Origin: DATBGS01 sp036557885
Lineage (GTDB): Bacteria > Chloroflexota > Ktedonobacteria > Ktedonobacterales > DATBGS01
Assembly (NCBI GenBank): GCA_036557885.1
Contig: DATBGS010000067.1
Coordinates: forward strand, 1-47,238
Reading direction: 5' to 3'
Length of the DNA stretch: 47,238 nucleotides
This document shows positions 1 through 8,400 of this stretch, piece after piece. The notes beneath the pieces are model-generated. The model had not been told where the DNA came from. It made no database searches and was given only the letters and a program-made list of their open reading frames with translations. The position numbers were made by a program, and so were the translations under genes. Positions within the stretch are counted from its first letter, which is position 1. Each line of letters starts with the position of its first letter.

Positions 1-1
1 G

Positions 2-2905
2 ACCCAGGAAGAACTGGCGGCCCAGGCGGGACTCTCTCGGCGGGGCATTGCTGATCTGGAGCTAGGCACGCGCACTCAGCCGCGCAAAGAAACCCTTCAA
101 CTCCTCGCTGAAGCCTTGCAGCTTTCTCCCCAGGAGCGCGCGCTCCTTGAGGCCACCGCGCGAGGCCGGGCGACACAAGCTCCTCCTCCCCCGGTAACGC
201 CTCCACTTCATCGCCATACTGCTCCACCGGCTGTGCCGCTGGTGGGGCGCGCTCAGGAACTGGGGCTGCTGGAGCGCCATCTGGCGGAAGGCCCACCGCT
301 GCTGCTGGTGGCGGGTGAACCGGGCATTGGGAAATCCCGGCTGTTGCAGGCAGGGCTGGAGCAGGCAGAGGGGCAAAGCTGGACGGTGCTCTCCGGCGGG
401 TGCCACCGCCGCAGCGGGCAGGAACCCTATGCCCCTTTCATTGGAGCACTCACCGATTCGCTGCGACGCCAGACACCAGCCCAGCAGCGTGTGAGCCTGG
501 AAGGATGTTCCTGGTTGGTGCGCTTGCTGCCCGAACTGGCCGAAGGGTATGATCTGCCAGTGCCAGGGTGGACGCTGCCGCCAGAGCAGGAGAGGCGGCT
601 GATGTTCAAGGCGGTGGCACGCTATCTGGCGAATGTGGCCGGGGCTGCCGGAACGCTGCTGGTGCTGGATGATTTGCACTGGGCAGGAGCGGATGCCCTG
701 GACCTGCTCCAGTTTCTGGTGAGTACCACTCCAGAGCGTCCGCTGCGCCTCCTGGGGGCGTATCGAGATACCGACGTGGTGGCTCAAGAGCCGCTTACCC
801 AGTTAGCGGCTGATCTGGCCCGGCATCAGCAGATCACCCGTGTTCTGCTCGCTCCCTTGAACAGCGAGGAGGCCGCCACGTTGCTGGTGAGCCTCCTTCC
901 TGATTCGGAAGAAGGCAGCGCTCCTCTGCACCAGCAAGTGCTTGAGCGCGCAGGAGGCATGCCCTTCTTCCTGATCAGTTGCGCGCAGGCGCTCTCCAGC
1001 GGCTCCCTTGGCGAGGCGCCTGCTGGAAAGCCTGGAGAGGTTCCCTGGACAGTGGCGGAATCCATCCGTCAGCGCGTGATGGGCCTGTCTGAAACCGCAC
1101 AGAGCATGCTGGGGGTGGCTGCGGTTGTGGGACGCACGGCCCCTCTGAGCATCCTGCTGGGCGTGGCAACCCGCTTCGGGAAGGGAGAAGAAGACGCGCT
1201 GGAGGCGCTGGAAACCTGCTGCCGGGTGCGGTTGCTGGGGGAAACCGAAGGACAGGAATACCAGTTCGCGCATGATCTGATTCGGGAGGTGGTGCTGCTG
1301 GACCTGGGTGCCGCGCGCCGGACACTGATGCACCGCTGGGTGACTCAGGTGCTGGAGCAGCAGCCAGGAGGTGCCGCGCTGGAAGTGCTTGCCTATCACT
1401 ATGTGCGCAGCGGGGAAACAGAGAAAGCCATCAACTATCTGGAACGCGCAGGCGATGCTGCCCGCTCGCGCTATGCCCATGCTGAGGCTGTGGAGTTGTA
1501 TCAGCAGGTGGTGACGCGGCTGGATAGCCTGGGACGTATGAAGGAAGCCGCACCTGTACGGGAGAAATTAGGCGAGGTATTTGGGATGTTGGGGCGCTAT
1601 GATCAGGCGCTCGAAGTCATGGGGAAAGCAGCAGAGTTCTATCGAGAAACAAAAGAGGCCGAGGGAGAACTGCACGTGCTTGCTAAGATGGGGATGACCC
1701 ATCGCTGGCGTGGAACGATGGAAGATGGATTACGCTTGCTTCAGCCGCTCCTTGATCAACTTTCTACCCTTGGTGATACGCGGGGCACAGCCGCCTTTTA
1801 TGTGGCGCTGGCCCAACTCTACGTTGGCACGCAGCAGTACCCTGAGCTACTTGCTGCTGCGGAGCGAGCAGCGCATATTGCGCACGCGCTGGGCGACGAT
1901 CAGACGTTCTTGATGGCTCAGGAGCGACGAGGCGCGGCGCTTTCCCTGCTTGGAAATATGCCAGAGTCGTATCAGGTGCTGACTGAAGAAGTAATTCCTC
2001 TCGCTGAAGCCAGAGGGGATGCGATGACCCTGATCAATGCGTTCAACAACGTAGGGGTCATTCACAACTATCGGGGCAGCTACTCCCAGGAGCAACTTTA
2101 CATCGAGCGGGCGCTCAAGATTACTGAACACCTGAACGACCAGAGACTTCTTGTTTTCCTGGTCTATCGGCGTGGGATCACCGCTTTCTCCAGCGGCCAG
2201 TGGAAGCAGGCACGCGCTGAGTTTGAGCGTGCGCTCATGCTGGCACGCGGCGGAGGGCGTTTCTGGGGCAAGAACTATGCTTCTTACGGGTTGGGCCTGT
2301 TGAGCCTGGCAGAAGGAGACGAGGAAGCGGCTGCCAGATACTTTGAAGAGGCGCAGCAGCTTGAGCAGAATCGCTCCCATCGCGTGCTGCATTGGATGAA
2401 CTGGGCACTCGCTGAGCGCGACTTGCTGGCAGGCCAACCCGACGCCGCTTACTCGCGGCTGGTTCCATTCCTCGCCCTTCCCAGCCGGAAGTCCGGCGCT
2501 ATTCTGGAGTTTCTGCCGCTCCTCGCCCTGGCCCATCTGGAGCGGGGAGAGAGCAGTGAGGCGCAAGCGCTGCTGACCCAGCTTCTATCAGAAGCGCGAG
2601 AGAATGAACTGCGCCCGGCGCTGGCGGAGGCGCTGCGTGTGCAGGCGCGGCTGCTTGGCGAGCAAGAACAATGGGAAGAGGCAGAGAAGGCTCTAGCGGA
2701 GTCGCTGGAGATCTGTCGGTCCATGCGCGCCCCTTATGCTGAAGCGAAAACGCTTTATGTGTCCGGGCAAGTGGCCCTACGGCAAAAAGCACCAGAACTG
2801 GCTCGTCAGCGCATGGAAGCAGCCCAGGCGATTCTGAACACGCTTGGCGAGCGCCTGTACGCCAGCCGCATTGAGCAGGCGCTATCCCAGCAACCCTCTT
2901 CCTGA
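2..2905 (+). CDS. XRE-family HTH / AAA ATPase / TPR regulator, 5' end cut by the window
   Basis: The reading frame is open from base 2, so the true start lies left of the window. The first ~38 codons complete a Cro/C1 (XRE) helix-turn-helix (TQEELAAQAGLSRRGIADLE). A STAND/AAA_16-like ATPase follows, with a Walker A GEPGIGKS at about 314-337 and a Walker B LLVLDDLHW at about 653-680. The C-terminal half (about 1380-2880) is a run of TPR-like helical repeats. This is the layout of large one-protein signal-responsive transcription regulators, common in Chloroflexota and Actinobacteria, in which nucleotide state and a TPR-bound ligand control the DNA-binding head. A TTG at 116 could initiate only a version lacking the HTH, so it is unlikely to be the start. 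The effector is unknown. The gene ends 31 nt before the stop of the convergent gene at 2937. Confidence 0.88.
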   Translation, partial: TQEELAAQAGLSRRGIADLELGTRTQPRKETLQLLAEALQLSPQERALLEATARGRATQAPPPPVTPPLHRHTAPPAVPLVGRAQELGLLERHLAEGPPLLLVAGEPGIGKSRLLQAGLEQAEGQSWTVLSGGCHRRSGQEPYAPFIGALTDSLRRQTPAQQRVSLEGCSWLVRLLPELAEGYDLPVPGWTLPPEQERRLMFKAVARYLANVAGAAGTLLVLDDLHWAGADALDLLQFLVSTTPERPLRLLGAYRDTDVVAQEPLTQLAADLARHQQITRVLLAPLNSEEAATLLVSLLPDSEEGSAPLHQQVLERAGGMPFFLISCAQALSSGSLGEAPAGKPGEVPWTVAESIRQRVMGLSETAQSMLGVAAVVGRTAPLSILLGVATRFGKGEEDALEALETCCRVRLLGETEGQEYQFAHDLIREVVLLDLGAARRTLMHRWVTQVLEQQPGGAALEVLAYHYVRSGETEKAINYLERAGDAARSRYAHAEAVELYQQVVTRLDSLGRMKEAAPVREKLGEVFGMLGRYDQALEVMGKAAEFYRETKEAEGELHVLAKMGMTHRWRGTMEDGLRLLQPLLDQLSTLGDTRGTAAFYVALAQLYVGTQQYPELLAAAERAAHIAHALGDDQTFLMAQERRGAALSLLGNMPESYQVLTEEVIPLAEARGDAMTLINAFNNVGVIHNYRGSYSQEQLYIERALKITEHLNDQRLLVFLVYRRGITAFSSGQWKQARAEFERALMLARGGGRFWGKNYASYGLGLLSLAEGDEEAAARYFEEAQQLEQNRSHRVLHWMNWALAERDLLAGQPDAAYSRLVPFLALPSRKSGAILEFLPLLALAHLERGESSEAQALLTQLLSEARENELRPALAEALRVQARLLGEQEQWEEAEKALAESLEICRSMRAPYAEAKTLYVSGQVALRQKAPELARQRMEAAQAILNTLGERLYASRIEQALSQQPSS

Positions 2906-2936
2906 GAGAAGGCACAGTGGTTCTGCGCTTTCAGGC

Positions 2937-3326
2937 TTATCTGACACTGAAAGGCGAGGATGTGACTATGCCGCCCCCGTTTGCAGAGGGGATGCCATCC
3001 GGCGAGGTGGTGTAGGTCAGCACAAGCCGATAGCTTCCGGTGGGGAAAGAGAGCCGCGCCATTCCTGGGTATCCTGCCGTGATGGTGGCGGTATAGGTGC
3101 CGCCCGCCTCAATTTTCACGGGACGCGCCGGGCGCTTCTGCGGGCACTGAGCAACCTGACTTGGTTGCCAGGCGCCGCTTGCCTGATGCTGCAAGGAAAG
3201 AATCGAGCAACTGGCCTGGGTATCCATTCCATAGATGGGCGTCGAAAGCGTGTTGTGCACTGTGACAGCAATGGCATCGTCTGGCCCGTAGGCCGCGCGG
3301 TTTGTCGTAATGCTGATGGGTACCAT
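2937..3326 (-). CDS. small Ig-like (BsuPI-type?) domain protein
   Basis: A 129-residue protein with an all-beta pattern (alternating hydrophobics, TITTNRAAYGPDDAIAVTV near the N-terminus, a TYTATI strand, and a YRLVLTY strand near the end). This resembles bacterial Ig-like/BsuPI-type domains that begin with a statement of an unrestricted beta sandwich. No signal peptide or membrane segment is visible from this start. The start ATG at 3326 is chosen because AGGAGGG lies 5 nt upstream on the minus strand. Three cysteines are present. It lies convergent to the upstream regulator and divergent from the secreted protein at 3560. Family assignment is tentative; a longer overlapping frame on the plus strand lacks a ribosome site and is treated as a shadow. 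Confidence 0.68.
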   Translation of the reverse strand: MVPISITTNRAAYGPDDAIAVTVHNTLSTPIYGMDTQASCSILSLQHQASGAWQPSQVAQCPQKRPARPVKIEAGGTYTATITAGYPGMARLSFPTGSYRLVLTYTTSPDGIPSANGGGIVTSSPFSVR

Positions 3327-3452
3327 CTTTCCCTCCTGGCTCAGTGAAAAATATCCTTAGCTGATAAACGCTTCTTTCAGCGTACATACGTTGTCGAAGG
3401 CTAAAAAGTTTCCCTCAGAACGGCATACATGCAAGCAATGAAGAGACGCGCG

Positions 3453-3482
3453 TTCGCCAGAAAGACCAGCAAGGTGTATAAT
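3453..3482 (+). promoter_or_regulatory. candidate sigma70 promoter for the 3560 gene
   Basis: TTCGCC at 3453-3458 and a perfect TATAAT at 3477-3482 are separated by 18 nt. The predicted transcription start (about 3489) leaves a ~70-nt 5' leader before the ATG at 3560. The -35 box is weak; the -10 is the main evidence. Confidence 0.45.
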
Positions 3483-3559
3483 CTTCGCGGAACGGTCGTG
3501 TCACGCTCATACGGCACTGTTTATTCGTATTGCTCGCGTTGCGCCAGGAAGAGGGAACT

Positions 3560-5221
3560 ATGTCTAGGAAGCGCTGGAATCGTACTCGCCTTGTGGACCT
3601 TGGAATTGTTGTGGTCACAAGCTCGCTTTTGGTGGTGCTGCTGTTTGAAAGTGGGCTGATCTCGCGTTTGCTCCCGCCGAAATCTCCAGGCCAGACGCCC
3701 TCCTCGCCTGCCTCCTCCACTCCCATAGTCAATCAAGCAGTACATACGGATGAATCACCGCCTCTGCGAAACCTCCAGGCTGTTCCTGCTGAATCTGAAT
3801 CTGAGGAAGAAGAAGCAGACGAGCCGCTTATGCAGAGCGGAAATGCGCCTGATGGCGCACTTCAGACCACCAGCCTGCCTACTATTTCCCTCACCAATAT
3901 AGCGAAGTTTGCTGGAGTTGGCGCCGGGGACTATGGTTTTTCCCCACGTGCCACGCCTCCCGACACCAGCGGCGCAGTTGGAGCCACGCAGTATGTGCAG
4001 TGGGTGAACACCTCCTTTGCTGTCTTTGACAAAAGCACCGGCAAGCTCCTGCTGGGGCCAGACCCAGGCAATACGCTCTGGAGCGGCTTTGGCGGCGATT
4101 GTGAAACGCACAATAATGGCGATCCCATTGTTCAGTATGACAAAGCGGCCAATCGCTGGGTGCTGACGCAGTTTTCCCTGAAGGGCTACTCTGGCGATGG
4201 TGCCTACTTACAATGTGTTGCAGTTTCTAAGACTTCCGACGCCACCGGCGCGTACTATCGCTATGCTTTCGAGCAGCCCAATTTCAACGATTATCCGAAG
4301 TTGGGCATCTGGCCGGATGGCTATTACATCTCCTATAACATGTTCGATGGCAACACCTTTGCCTTTTTAGGGGCGCGGGCCTGCGCGATGGATCGCGGCC
4401 AGATGTTGAAAGGTCAGCCCGCCACACAGGTCTGCTTCCAGCAGAAACAAAGCGTTGCAAGTTTATTGCCTACTGACCTGGATGGCAGTGTTGCCCCTCA
4501 AAAGGGTGAACCCAATTTCTTCCTGAACCTGGGCACAAACGCGCTGCGGCTGTGGAAGTTTCACGCGGATTTCAAGACGCCCAGCAAGTCTACCTTCACT
4601 GGCCCCACCACCATCCCCGTCGCAAGTTTTAGCCTGGCCTGTGGCGGCCTGAGCGGGCCGTGTGTCCCGCAAAACGGAACCACTACGCTGCTCGACTCGC
4701 TCGGTGATCGGCTGATGTATCGGGTGGCGTATCGGCGGTTCTCGGATGGGCATGAGTCGCTGCTCGTCAGCCACGCTGTTAGCGCTGGTCAGAATGTTGG
4801 GGTTCGCTGGTATGAGATTGGTAATCCCAATGGCAAGCCTAAACCGCTCCAACAAGGCACGTTCGCGCCTGACAGCAGCTACCGCTGGATAAGCAGCATG
4901 GCAATGGATAAGCTGGGTGACATCGCCCTTGGCTATAGTCTTTCCAGCAAGAGCCTCTTCCCTTCAATCGCTGTTACCGGACGTAAGCCCGGCGACAAGT
5001 CTGGCATGCTGGAGGGTGAGGTCACGCTTTTGCAAGGCGGAGGGGCGCAAACAGGCCTCCATCGCTGGGGAGACTACAGCGCGATGACGATTGACCCGCT
5101 TGATGACTGTACCTTCTGGTTCACCACAGAATATCTCAAAGCTACCGGCCCTTTCCAGAACTGGAGCACCGAGGTCTTTGCCTTTCAGTTCCCAGGTTGC
5201 ACCAGGGCGAGCGTGGCATAG
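3560..5221 (+). CDS. secreted/anchored beta-propeller-like protein (paralog of 9354 gene)
   Basis: 553 residues. I place the start at the ATG at 3560, not the upstream TTG, because AGGAAGAGGGA precedes it by 5 nt. Residues ~12-34 form one membrane segment or uncleaved signal anchor after a basic N-terminus. A Pro/Ser/Glu-rich linker follows (to ~residue 110), then a large globular domain with motifs PPDTSGAVGATQYVQWVN, GDPIVQYD and RWGDYSAM. The same order of motifs (PPDQGLCVGGDYVVETVND, then RWGDYSA near the C-terminus) occurs in the 9354 gene, so the two are paralogs. The repeated Trp/Asp-rich strands suggest a propeller fold, and the location is extracytoplasmic. The function is not known; an adhesive, structural or sugar-binding role is only an inference. 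It is convergent with the BNR protein gene across a shared hairpin. Confidence 0.82.
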   Translation: MSRKRWNRTRLVDLGIVVVTSSLLVVLLFESGLISRLLPPKSPGQTPSSPASSTPIVNQAVHTDESPPLRNLQAVPAESESEEEEADEPLMQSGNAPDGALQTTSLPTISLTNIAKFAGVGAGDYGFSPRATPPDTSGAVGATQYVQWVNTSFAVFDKSTGKLLLGPDPGNTLWSGFGGDCETHNNGDPIVQYDKAANRWVLTQFSLKGYSGDGAYLQCVAVSKTSDATGAYYRYAFEQPNFNDYPKLGIWPDGYYISYNMFDGNTFAFLGARACAMDRGQMLKGQPATQVCFQQKQSVASLLPTDLDGSVAPQKGEPNFFLNLGTNALRLWKFHADFKTPSKSTFTGPTTIPVASFSLACGGLSGPCVPQNGTTTLLDSLGDRLMYRVAYRRFSDGHESLLVSHAVSAGQNVGVRWYEIGNPNGKPKPLQQGTFAPDSSYRWISSMAMDKLGDIALGYSLSSKSLFPSIAVTGRKPGDKSGMLEGEVTLLQGGGAQTGLHRWGDYSAMTIDPLDDCTFWFTTEYLKATGPFQNWSTEVFAFQFPGCTRASVA

Positions 5222-5273
5222 CAGGGGATGCGCCTGGAAAAGGCGGCCACCTGTGTACTGTCATCAGAAAAAG

Positions 5274-5305
5274 CTGGAGCGCCGGTAGGGAAACCGGCGC
5301 TCCAG
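5274..5305 (-). terminator. intrinsic terminator between convergent genes
   Basis: CTGGAGCGCCGGT (5274-5286) pairs perfectly with ACCGGCGCTCCAG (5293-5305) around a 6-nt loop. On the minus strand the stem is followed by CTTTTTCTG, so it best ends the BNR-protein transcript. It may also block the plus-strand transcript, though no T-tract follows on that side. Confidence 0.85.
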
Positions 5306-5319
5306 GGCGTCAGAAGCGA

Positions 5320-6693
5320 CTACGAAAGGCTGTGTGAAACCCAGATGTTGCCTGGACCCTGATAGCTTGGCCCTTCGCCAAATGCCATCTGGGTTGTGTT
5401 GTCGTCATCCACGACCATCTGGAAATAGTCACCATAGGGCGAAGCAAAGCCCTTGTGGGTGAGATAGGGATAGCCCGCCACAAAGCCGGAAACCTGCACC
5501 GTCGGGGTGAGGCTTTTTCCCCCATTCAGGCTGCTTCGATAAAACAGGTTCCAGGCCCCTGTGCGCATATCCATCCAGCCCAGGCGCACGTCGCCTGCTT
5601 TTGCCCCAACCGTCAGATAGGGGAAACAATGCTCCACTCCGTCGGGAGCGTCTGAAACCTCTTTGCGTGGCCCATAGCTTTTGCCGTCATCGGTGGAACG
5701 CGCAAAGAAAATGCGCTCCGGGGCAAAATCGGTCTGGTCCACTGTACCGTTCCAGATGAGATAGATGGTGTCATCGCTGGCGATCTTCATTGCCATCTGC
5801 GCGCTTAGATAGGCAAAACCACAGTTATCACAGGGCGGCGGGGCACCGCTCACGTCAATCACCGTTCGTTTCCAGTGGTTGCCGCCGTCGGTAGATTTCG
5901 TGACCCACAGAGTGACTGGCCCATCGCCATTTTCACTATGCGCGGCATCAAAGCTGTCCCAACTGAAAAACAGGTTGCCGTGTAAATCAATGCCGCCCCC
6001 CGCAGACAGCGGCAGGTTAAATTGGGCGTCTCCGGCGAAAATCTCGTGAGTGGCCCAGGTGACGCCTCCATCCAGGGAAACCGAGGCCCAGGTGTTGAGG
6101 TCGTCATCGTAGCCAACGGCGACAATATTCCCACGCACAATCAGCGTGTCTTTGTCTAATCCTGGCGGCAGATCAGACACAATTTGCAGCGGACTCCAGG
6201 TTTCTCCAAAATCTGTGGATTTCACCACAGCAATCAAGGAGGTGTTGTTTTCCAGAAATGAGGCCCAGATAGTCCGGCCATCCACAGGGTCAACCACGAT
6301 CTGCGGGTCAAATTGACCGCCCTTAGTATGTCCTGGCGCTATAGGTTTTGGATTTGTCCAGGTGACGCCCCCATCGCTGGAGCGCTGAAACAGCAGATGA
6401 ATATCGCATCCCTTGCAGGTTTGCCCGCCGGTAACATCATAATGTTTATACAGCACATACAGATGGCCGTAGCGATCAGCCGTAATAGAAGGCTCCCAAT
6501 CATCGCCAGATTGGAAGCCAACGCGCTCTTGCGTGGCAAAGTGCTGCGCCAGTAATTGGGCAGGTGCAGCGGCTCTGGCAAAGGCAGACCCGCTCAAGGC
6601 AATCAAAAGGCTACAGGCAGCCAGCAGGGAAAAGAAGAAGGGATGAGAAAATGCGCGATGATGGAGAGAGTCTTGAGAAGAAGTGGGTTGCAT
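5320..6693 (-). CDS. secreted BNR/sialidase-fold repeat protein
   Basis: 457 residues. Start at ATG 6693, with AAGGAG about 8 nt upstream; the frame extends further upstream without a better site. Residues 1-~38 are a Sec signal peptide (hydrophobic stretch ending ALSGSAFARA). The mature part is a six-bladed sialidase-type propeller judged by repeated Asp-box-like motifs (SSDGGVTWT, SLDGGVTWA, STDGGNHWK, STDDGKSYG, SLNGGKSLT), each of the S-x-D-G-G-x-x-W class. Similar proteins are annotated exo-alpha-sialidase or BNR-repeat protein, but catalytic Arg triad/Tyr/Glu residues of true sialidases are not recognised here, so I do not claim enzyme activity. The context is a block of secreted propeller proteins. 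Confidence 0.87.
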   Translation of the reverse strand: MQPTSSQDSLHHRAFSHPFFFSLLAACSLLIALSGSAFARAAAPAQLLAQHFATQERVGFQSGDDWEPSITADRYGHLYVLYKHYDVTGGQTCKGCDIHLLFQRSSDGGVTWTNPKPIAPGHTKGGQFDPQIVVDPVDGRTIWASFLENNTSLIAVVKSTDFGETWSPLQIVSDLPPGLDKDTLIVRGNIVAVGYDDDLNTWASVSLDGGVTWATHEIFAGDAQFNLPLSAGGGIDLHGNLFFSWDSFDAAHSENGDGPVTLWVTKSTDGGNHWKRTVIDVSGAPPPCDNCGFAYLSAQMAMKIASDDTIYLIWNGTVDQTDFAPERIFFARSTDDGKSYGPRKEVSDAPDGVEHCFPYLTVGAKAGDVRLGWMDMRTGAWNLFYRSSLNGGKSLTPTVQVSGFVAGYPYLTHKGFASPYGDYFQMVVDDDNTTQMAFGEGPSYQGPGNIWVSHSLS

Positions 6694-7000
6694 ACAGCGC
6701 TCCTTACAAAAAGCATTCGTGTGTGAACAGCGACAACAAAGCCGGAAAGGGAGCGAGTGATATAGAGGCACAATACTGGAGGAGCCGGGGCACGTCAAGA
6801 GAGCGCTGACTTTTGGGTAGAAGAAAGCTGCGGAGAGCTGGGGTGTCACTGCTGAGGGAGGGAGAGGCCCGCAACTTTTGGCCTGATTCTGGCGTCTTTT
6901 CAAGTAATTAGTCAGGATTCTCATCCCGCTTCCGGGGATGGAGAGGAATGGCCCCTTCCTCGCTCTTGACATTCACAGAAGAGCATGCTAGAATATTTCT
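6694..7000. other. intergenic region: BNR gene leader and left end of the TnpB element
   Basis: From 6694 to about 6900 lies the upstream region of the minus-strand BNR gene; I see no convincing -35/-10 pair there. From about 6917 the sequence holds an imperfect hairpin (CATCCC 6922-6927 with GGGATG 6935-6940, extended by ATTCT/AGGAAT), like the subterminal hairpins of IS200/IS605-type left ends. A perfect 9-bp inverted repeat then runs over the tnpB start codon. Confidence 0.5.
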
Positions 7001-7005
7001 GTGAA
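6972..7005. repeat. perfect 9-bp inverted repeat spanning the tnpB start codon
   Basis: TTCACAGAA (6972-6980) pairs with TTCTGTGAA (6997-7005), loop of 16 nt that itself contains the palindrome GCATGC. The right arm includes the GTG start codon at 7001, so folding of the mRNA would hide it. Confidence 0.6.
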
Positions 7006-8341
7006 CACTACTCTTACTGCCAAACTGAAATTGAAGCTGACGCCGGTCCAGTTCGCCGCCTTGCGGCAGACTCAACTGGCCTACCGGGATGCACTGAATT
7101 TTGTCAGCCGCTACTCGTTTGCCCATGGCAAGACGAGCAATCAGCAACGCCTGCAACGTGAAACCTATGCTGACGTGCGCGCTCAGTTTGGCTTGCCCGC
7201 TCAGATGGCGTGCAACGTCCCCAGGCAAGTGGGAGCCACCTACAAAGGGCTGTGGACGAAGGTGAAAAAGAATGCCGAAGCGCGGCGGTTAGGGTTCACC
7301 AAGAAACGCTTTAAAGGGTTGGATAAGGCCCCCAACTACGTCTCCCCGACGCTCACCTACAACTTTGGCCGAGACTATACCTTGAAAGCCGACCAGCAGG
7401 TCAGCATCCTGACGCTTGAAGGCCGAATCATTGCCTCCTATCAGGGCTACGCCAAGCATGTGGCACTTTTGCAGCAGGGTGCCACCCTTGGCGCGGCCAA
7501 ACTCTGGTATGATCGCAGTCGCAAACGCTTCTATCTGCTGGTCAGTTTGACGATTTCTGCCCCTGATCCCACGCCAGAAAGTCATACGCGCATTGTGGGT
7601 GTTGATGTCGGGCAGCGTTACCTGGCAACCGTAGCCACCCTGAATACTGGCGCGCAGTTTTATAGCGGAAAGGAAGTTCGACACCAGGCAGACCACTACG
7701 CCCGCCTCCAAAAGAGGCTTCAGCGCAAAGGCACTCGCAGCGCCACCAGGCGACGTATTATCCTGGGCCAGCGAGAGAGACGGTTGAAGCTGAATACCAA
7801 TCATGTGATCAGTAAGCAGATTCTTGACTCCCATCCTCACAGTTTCATTGGTCTGGAAGACTTGACTGGCATTCGAGACAGAACGAAGCGTCCAAAGAAG
7901 CGGCGCACAGGCAAGAAGCTGTTGCCCTTGACTCCGAAACAGAAGAAAGCCAACCGGCATGCGTCCTCGTGGGCCTTTGCCGAATTGCAGAGCTTCTTGG
8001 ACTACAAGGCGGTTCTGGCCGGTTCGCTTTGCGTGAAGGTAGATGCCGACTACACCAGCCAAGCCTGCCCGCGCTGCGGATTCATCAGCCAGGAGAACCG
8101 ACCCCAGAAAGGGTTGCTCTTTGTCTGCCAGTGCTGTCATTACACGCTCCATGCCGATTTGATTGGGGCCAGGAATCTCAGCTTACGAACGCTTGCCATC
8201 CGGCAAGACTGGATGGCAACGGGGCACTTGTCAGTTGCCCCCGATGTGACGGACCGCGAAGCCAAAGCGGCGCGCTTGCAAAAGTACGCCGAATTGCGGT
8301 GGAGTCCGGCCACAAGCTCTTCCCTTCAATGGGAAGAGTAA
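7001..8341 (+). CDS. tnpB: TnpB RNA-guided endonuclease
   Basis: 446 residues, a full-length TnpB. RuvC-I Asp202 is in VGVDVGQRYLATVAT, RuvC-II Glu286 in FIGLEDLTGIRDR, RuvC-III Asp386 in HADLIGARNL. The zinc finger is CPRC (Cys356/359) and CQCC (Cys376/379). All catalytic and zinc positions are intact, so an active nuclease is likely. TnpB proteins use an omegaRNA made from the element's right end to cut DNA next to a short motif and help the element persist. The predicted start is GTG 7001; no good ribosome site precedes it and the codon sits in a stem (6972-7005), suggesting low or controlled translation. The stop codon abuts the right-end hairpin, consistent with the omegaRNA overlapping the gene's 3' end. 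It splits a run of secreted-protein genes. Confidence 0.95.
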   Translation: MNTTLTAKLKLKLTPVQFAALRQTQLAYRDALNFVSRYSFAHGKTSNQQRLQRETYADVRAQFGLPAQMACNVPRQVGATYKGLWTKVKKNAEARRLGFTKKRFKGLDKAPNYVSPTLTYNFGRDYTLKADQQVSILTLEGRIIASYQGYAKHVALLQQGATLGAAKLWYDRSRKRFYLLVSLTISAPDPTPESHTRIVGVDVGQRYLATVATLNTGAQFYSGKEVRHQADHYARLQKRLQRKGTRSATRRRIILGQRERRLKLNTNHVISKQILDSHPHSFIGLEDLTGIRDRTKRPKKRRTGKKLLPLTPKQKKANRHASSWAFAELQSFLDYKAVLAGSLCVKVDADYTSQACPRCGFISQENRPQKGLLFVCQCCHYTLHADLIGARNLSLRTLAIRQDWMATGHLSVAPDVTDREAKAARLQKYAELRWSPATSSSLQWEE

Positions 8342-8345
8342 CTGA
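8230..8345 (+). ncRNA. candidate omegaRNA scaffold overlapping the tnpB 3' end
   Basis: By analogy with characterised TnpB systems the guide RNA scaffold is made from the 3' end of tnpB and the right end. The segment ends with the perfect hairpin CTCTTCCC-ttcaat-GGGAAGAG (8317-8338), then TAA. The guide would start just after the element boundary, about 8342-8350. Limits are inferred from family knowledge, not measured. Confidence 0.4.
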
Positions 8346-8400
8346 TGTAATGATGCAGTGCAATAAGGCTTCTGTGACTGGCAAGCCGAGGAGGTGATCT

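Larger units (their letters stand above)
6917..8345 (+). mobile_element. TnpB-only IS200/IS605 (IS1341-type) element
   Basis: A single tnpB gene flanked by a left hairpin (6917-6949, imperfect) and a right hairpin (8317-8338, perfect 8-bp stem CTCTTCCC/GGGAAGAG) that runs into the tnpB stop codon. No tnpA (Y1 transposase) is present, as in IS1341-type elements, which need a TnpA supplied in trans. There are no terminal inverted repeats, as expected for this family. Exact ends cannot be fixed from one copy; the values given are the outer limits of the hairpins. Confidence 0.72.
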
